Both the position numbers and the translations under genes were made by a program. Below the pieces are notes generated by a model that had not been told where the DNA came from, searched no databases, and was given only the letters and a program-made list of their open reading frames with translations. From Oscillospiraceae bacterium (GTDB lineage: Bacteria; Bacillota; Clostridia; Oscillospirales; Ruminococcaceae): DNA of 43,768 bases. The stretch spans positions 1 to 43,768 of the forward strand of contig SFJO01000019.1 in assembly GCA_004555865.1 (NCBI GenBank), in the 5' to 3' direction. Positions 40,160-43,768 of this stretch are shown piece by piece (within the stretch, counting starts at the first letter, position 1; each line of letters starts with the position of its first letter).

Positions 40160-41749
40160 TCACACCCCCACAGCCTTAAAGAATCTTGCAGTCATGGACA
40201 TTTCCTTGGGCACCTTGATGGTCAGCAGCGCCGTGTGGTCCATCGACGGGCTCAGCCGGCAGGAAACCACCTCCGCCTCGCAGACCGCCTTGCCGTCCCG
40301 GCCAAGAGCCATGCCTTTGGTGCCCGGCTCCGGATAGGGCAGGAACTCATAGGGCAGCGTCACCGAAGCCTCGGTCTCGCTGAAGTCGTCGTTCACCAGG
40401 AAGATGGCCTGGCCGGAGCAGGAGGCCACGCACATACCGCAGCCGGTGCACTTGTTGGCCGGGTTCACAATGGGCAGCCGGGTGATGTCCGCGCCCACCG
40501 CAATGCAGCCGAACTTGCAGGCATCCTGACAGGGGTTGCAGGGAATGTTCTGGGTACACTCGATCACCGGATGAATGCCGTGGACCTTCTTCACTTCGTC
40601 CGCCGCACCGGGGAAGCGCATGATCTCGCCCAGATCCAGATAGCCCTTTTTCAGCAGGTTCTGGGAGAGCAGCACACCCTCGTCCGTCACGGTCAGGTCG
40701 GTGCGGCCCTTGTTGGCAGGGCTGAACATTCCCTCATGCAGCTGCGCCAGCGAAGCCTTGTAGCAGGTCTCGCCCTCGCGGAACTCCTTTTCTTCGGCAA
40801 AGCCCAGCTCATAGGCGGCCGCCAGCGCAGTAATTTTTCCGGTGATCATGGCGCTGCTGGCCTCTTCAATGCCGCCCACATCGCCTGCCGCAAAAATGCC
40901 CTTGATGCTGGTTTCCCGGTACTCGTTCACAATGGGAACGATGCCTCCCTTATCCTGCATTTTGCAGCCCGCCATGGAAAGCAGCTGGGACATGGGCGAC
41001 AGGCCCACGGCCATGCAGATGGTGTCCACATCCAGATGCATCTCGGTGCCGGGGATGGGCTTGAAGTGACTGTCCACCTCGGCCACCACCGCGCCGGTAA
41101 CGCGGTCGTCGCCCTCCGCCTTGATGACGGTGTGGGACAGGTAGAAGGGCACACCGCAGCGGGCCACCTTGGCGGCGTGTACGCCATAGCCGCCCACCCG
41201 AGGGGCTGCGTCCACAATGGCCGCTACCTCAATGCCGGCCTGCAGCAGCTGGAAGGAAACCACCAGGCCCACGTTGCCGGAGCCGACCATCAGCACCCGG
41301 CTGCCGGGCTGCACGCCGTGCAGGTTCATCATGGTCTGGGCTGCGCCTGCGCCGATCACGCCGGGTTTGGTCCAGCCCTCAAAGGGGATCATGTTCTCCC
41401 GGGCACCGGTGGCCAGGATGATGGCGTCGGCCTTGTAATGGTGCATGGCCTCGTTCTCAATCACCGTGATCTCCTTGCAGTCGAACAGGCCGCTCACCGT
41501 GGCGTTCAGGTGAACCTCCACGCCTGCCTTTTCGGCATCGTCCAGCAGCTGCTCGCCGATTTTGAAGCCGCGGATCTTGGCCTTGTGCTCCTTCGAGCCG
41601 AAGAATTTATGCACCTGCTTGAACAACTGCCCGCCGGGGCGGGCGTTTTCGTCAAACACAACGGTTTTCAGACCGTACTTTGCGGCTTCGATGGCGGCGG
41701 AAAGGCCGGCAGGACCGGCGCCCACCACGATCAGATCATATCGTTTCAT
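40160..41749 (-). CDS. NAD/FAD oxidoreductase with two 4Fe-4S clusters
   Basis: A 529-residue flavoprotein. FAD site VVGAGPAGLSAAIEAAKYG (8-26), NAD site VLMVGSGNVGLVVS (152-165) and a GIFAAGDVGG motif (284-293) form a pyridine-nucleotide-disulfide-type core, as in HcnB or the alpha subunit of proline dehydrogenase. It carries an added ferredoxin module with CNPCQDACKFGC (C404, C407, C411, C415) and CTGCGMCVASC (C434, C437, C440, C444). The module suggests electrons reach ferredoxin or NAD rather than oxygen, fitting an anaerobe. AAGGAG lies nine bases before the ATG. Confidence 0.9.
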   Translation of the reverse strand: MKRYDLIVVGAGPAGLSAAIEAAKYGLKTVVFDENARPGGQLFKQVHKFFGSKEHKAKIRGFKIGEQLLDDAEKAGVEVHLNATVSGLFDCKEITVIENEAMHHYKADAIILATGARENMIPFEGWTKPGVIGAGAAQTMMNLHGVQPGSRVLMVGSGNVGLVVSFQLLQAGIEVAAIVDAAPRVGGYGVHAAKVARCGVPFYLSHTVIKAEGDDRVTGAVVAEVDSHFKPIPGTEMHLDVDTICMAVGLSPMSQLLSMAGCKMQDKGGIVPIVNEYRETSIKGIFAAGDVGGIEEASSAMITGKITALAAAYELGFAEEKEFREGETCYKASLAQLHEGMFSPANKGRTDLTVTDEGVLLSQNLLKKGYLDLGEIMRFPGAADEVKKVHGIHPVIECTQNIPCNPCQDACKFGCIAVGADITRLPIVNPANKCTGCGMCVASCSGQAIFLVNDDFSETEASVTLPYEFLPYPEPGTKGMALGRDGKAVCEAEVVSCRLSPSMDHTALLTIKVPKEMSMTARFFKAVGV

Positions 41750-41755
41750 CGCGTC

Positions 41756-42067
41756 TCACTCCTTTGCCTTGATGCCATACTGGGTCTGAACCTTCATGCC
41801 CGCCTTCAGCGGGGTAATGCAGGTGCGGATGTTGGGCTTTCCGTCCACGATCATCACACAGTCGGTACAGCGGCCGATGGCGCAGAACACGCCGCGGGGC
41901 TCATCCCGCTTCAGGGTGTGGCGGTGGGTCATCACGCCTGCCGCCCGCAGGGCCGCCGCAATGGGTTCGCCCTCGTAGCCCTGCATCTCCTTGCCGTCCA
42001 GCGTAAAGGTAACCATCTGGCCGCCCTCATGAAACGTCCCAAGAATGGGGTGATTTTCGATACGCAA
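41756..42067 (-). CDS. [2Fe-2S] ferredoxin-like subunit
   Basis: A 103-residue subunit like the N-terminal domain of sarcosine oxidase alpha or HcnA. Plant-type [2Fe-2S] ligands are C62, C67, C70 and C83 in FCAIGRCTDC and IRTCIT. I chose TTG at 42067 because AGGAG lies eight bases upstream; no ATG is placed as well. First of four tightly packed oxidoreductase subunits, 92 bases after the symporter gene. Confidence 0.85.
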   Translation of the reverse strand: MRIENHPILGTFHEGGQMVTFTLDGKEMQGYEGEPIAAALRAAGVMTHRHTLKRDEPRGVFCAIGRCTDCVMIVDGKPNIRTCITPLKAGMKVQTQYGIKAKE

Positions 42068-42159
42068 GCTGATCTCTCCTATCTGTTCCAAATTTGCTCT
42101 TCCTCGCAGCGAATGATTTCGCACCGCGCATGGCGCATCTCGTTGCTTTTATTTCAGGC

Positions 42160-43581
42160 TCAAACCGCTGCCGCAGCTTCTTTTGCTGCCGGAACCGCCT
42201 CTTCTGCATCTTCCTCGTCGTCATAGCCGCCGCGGCCCGCCAGAGGCAGCTTGGGATAGAACGCACCGGTCACCACGTTGATGATCACAGAAACCACGCA
42301 GACCAGCGAAGCAACCGCCACAACCGTCCAGCCCTGGCCGGCCATCAGCATGGTGGGCACCAGACTCCAGACGAACAGCTCCACGAAGGAAAGGAACGGC
42401 GCCATGGCGGTATCTTCCAGCGTCTTGGACTTGTTCTCCGGGTCCACAATGCGAAGCAGCACAAACCCGATGGCGAACACGCCGGTGCCATATCCGTAAC
42501 AGAAGATGCCGCGTTCAAACCAGCTCTTCTTGTTGAACAGCGGGGCCAGAACCAGCAGCGGGAACAGCACGCAGAACATACCAACCGCCGCCATCACCAG
42601 AATGGGCACCGCATATTCCACAACCACAGAGATCTTGATGCTGGCAATACCGAAGAACACCACATAGTCCGTGCAGGTGCCGGAGATGTGTGAATTGATG
42701 CGCTTGTCCACATGCTCATACACCTTGGTGTTGCGGAACACGAGGAACATCAGAATGGCAACCAGGAAGGCTACCGTGTAGGAAGGAACACCGGGCAGCC
42801 AGCGGGCCACCAGCTTGGTGTTGATGAGATAGCCGAAACCGGACGCCACCAGAACCAGGCTCAGGTGATAGCCCAGGGTATCCAGCGAAACGTTGGAAAT
42901 GGTGTCGTTGCCCATGCTCTTGAAGTGCTCGGGTGCGATCAGTCCGGTTTTCATATCGTCGGAGATGTAGGCAAAATCCTTGATGTAGGCGGTATAGCCC
43001 TTGCGAGTGGCCATTTTGATCAGCAGCACGCCGCCGAACACGCCCGCCAGAATGCCGATGGTGGCAAAGGTCATGCCGATGTCGGTGCCTTCCGCCCAGC
43101 CCAGGGTATCCAGCGTGCTGCCCACGGCCGCCGCCGTGCCGTGGCCGCCGATGAAGCCGGAGGCAAGCAGCACGCCGAAGCCGTCACTGATCGAGGGCAT
43201 CAGCGCCTTCACCACCGTCAGCGCCACCGCAATGGGCAGGCAGAACTGAATAAAAAACACGATCACGCGGAAGAAGAAGTTGCCGGAAACACGGCGCAGC
43301 TCCTCTTTGCTGCCTTCCTTGCCGCCGCCCTTGCTGAACCCGTTCAGGCCGATGATGGCGAACACCGGAATGACCAGCAGACCCGCATACGAGCTCATGG
43401 CATCGGAAAAGTGAATGACGTTCAGGAACTGGCTGCCCAGCAGCAGCCCCAGAAAACCGGCCAGCATACTGGCGGGGATAAAGAACTTCTGGAAAAACGT
43501 GACCTTGGATCGCAAGAATTGTCCCACTAGGATCAACGCTGAGGCATACGCGAAGTCTGCCAGAATGTCGTACACAGACAT
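42160..43581 (-). CDS. Sodium/glutamate symporter family transporter
   Basis: A 473-residue GltS-family (PF03616) sodium:carboxylate symporter with about 12 membrane segments. The family block GFIGGHGTAAAVGSTLD and its second-half counterpart FERGIFCYGYGTGVFAIGFVLLR are clear. The C-terminal tail is acidic then alanine-rich (DDEEDAEEAVPAAKEAAAAV). ATG at 43581 has GAGGGGGG upstream. It heads the operon with the dehydrogenase subunits and RidA, so the true substrate may be the compound that complex oxidises rather than glutamate. Confidence 0.9.
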   Translation of the reverse strand: MSVYDILADFAYASALILVGQFLRSKVTFFQKFFIPASMLAGFLGLLLGSQFLNVIHFSDAMSSYAGLLVIPVFAIIGLNGFSKGGGKEGSKEELRRVSGNFFFRVIVFFIQFCLPIAVALTVVKALMPSISDGFGVLLASGFIGGHGTAAAVGSTLDTLGWAEGTDIGMTFATIGILAGVFGGVLLIKMATRKGYTAYIKDFAYISDDMKTGLIAPEHFKSMGNDTISNVSLDTLGYHLSLVLVASGFGYLINTKLVARWLPGVPSYTVAFLVAILMFLVFRNTKVYEHVDKRINSHISGTCTDYVVFFGIASIKISVVVEYAVPILVMAAVGMFCVLFPLLVLAPLFNKKSWFERGIFCYGYGTGVFAIGFVLLRIVDPENKSKTLEDTAMAPFLSFVELFVWSLVPTMLMAGQGWTVVAVASLVCVVSVIINVVTGAFYPKLPLAGRGGYDDEEDAEEAVPAAKEAAAAV

Positions 43582-43662
43582 GAATGAACCCCCCTCTGCT
43601 TTGCTTTCACTAACCCTTTCGTTGTTTCTGGGCCCGCGCCGGCTGCCGGCCCAGAAAATCGT

Positions 43663-43700
43663 CAAAGGGGCATTGTCCACCATTGGACAATGCCCCTTTG
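43663..43700. promoter_or_regulatory. Perfect 17-base dyad upstream of the symporter gene
   Basis: Arms 43663-43679 and 43684-43700 are perfectly complementary around a four-base loop, with TTGTCCA/TGGACAA at the centre. No T tract follows, so it may be an operator or a leader hairpin. Confidence 0.55.
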
Positions 43701-43710
43701 CACTCGGTTC

Positions 43711-43744
43711 AAAAGGAAAAGGCATACGAATTTCTTCGTACGCC
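43711..43744 (-). terminator. Terminator of an upstream gene outside the window
   Basis: On the minus strand GGCGTACGAA-GAAA-TTCGTATGCC (one mismatch) is followed by TTTTCCTTTT. Confidence 0.7.
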
Positions 43745-43768
43745 TTTGTACCTTTTGCTGGTTTTATG

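Overview
The window looks like a GC-rich (by eye near 60%) chromosomal piece of an anaerobic Firmicute of the Oscillospiraceae/Ruminococcaceae (Faecalibacterium, Subdoligranulum or Gemmiger-like). The reasons are clostridial-type protein families, AAGGAGG ribosome binding sites, TTGACA/TATAAT promoters, an HrcA/CIRCE site, and a spoIIGA-sigE-sigG sporulation cluster. The genus is an inference. I found no rRNA, tRNA or CRISPR array.

Layout. 0-5.7 kb: HAD phosphatase, phosphotransacetylase, family-4 uracil-DNA glycosylase, a C_GCAxxG protein and htpG behind a near-perfect CIRCE operator. 5.7-9 kb: sigG, sigE and spoIIGA on the minus strand, with an unknown membrane-anchored gene on the plus strand between sigE and sigG. 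9-13.5 kb: a D-2-hydroxyacid dehydrogenase, guaB, an unusual 0.7-kb intergenic region with an orphan promoter and 11-bp-phased repeats, and an acyl-ACP thioesterase. 13.6-17.9 kb: polyamine importer potA-potB-potC-potD behind a long structured leader. 18.1-19.3 kb: an ECF sigma factor and its overlapping putative anti-sigma gene.

19.6-25.5 kb is accessory. It holds gene remnants, a small zinc-ribbon gene, a broken LytR-CpsA-Psr gene, a CpsB-type phosphatase, a protein with three zinc-binding repeats plus an AP2 domain, and a tyrosine recombinase. The recombinase gene lies between 42-bp inverted repeats, and a strong promoter inside the segment points outward through one of them. I read this as a self-contained invertible promoter cassette. 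Inversion would aim the promoter at the AP2-CpsB-LCP operon; in the orientation shown it fires away, into a terminator. This is the most interesting part of the window.

25.5-31.9 kb: TrpR-like regulator, membrane protein, Nudix hydrolase, UDP-glucose dehydrogenase, and a tRNA-thiolation cluster (mnmA, cysteine desulfurase, TtcA-like protein). 31.9-37.9 kb: a translationally coupled pair, a 1072-residue GLUG-repeat surface protein and an MMPL exporter. 38.2-43.6 kb: a probable catabolic operon (gltS-type symporter, four subunits of an FAD/Fe-S amine or amino-acid dehydrogenase, and RidA), which probably imports and oxidises an amino acid or related amine.
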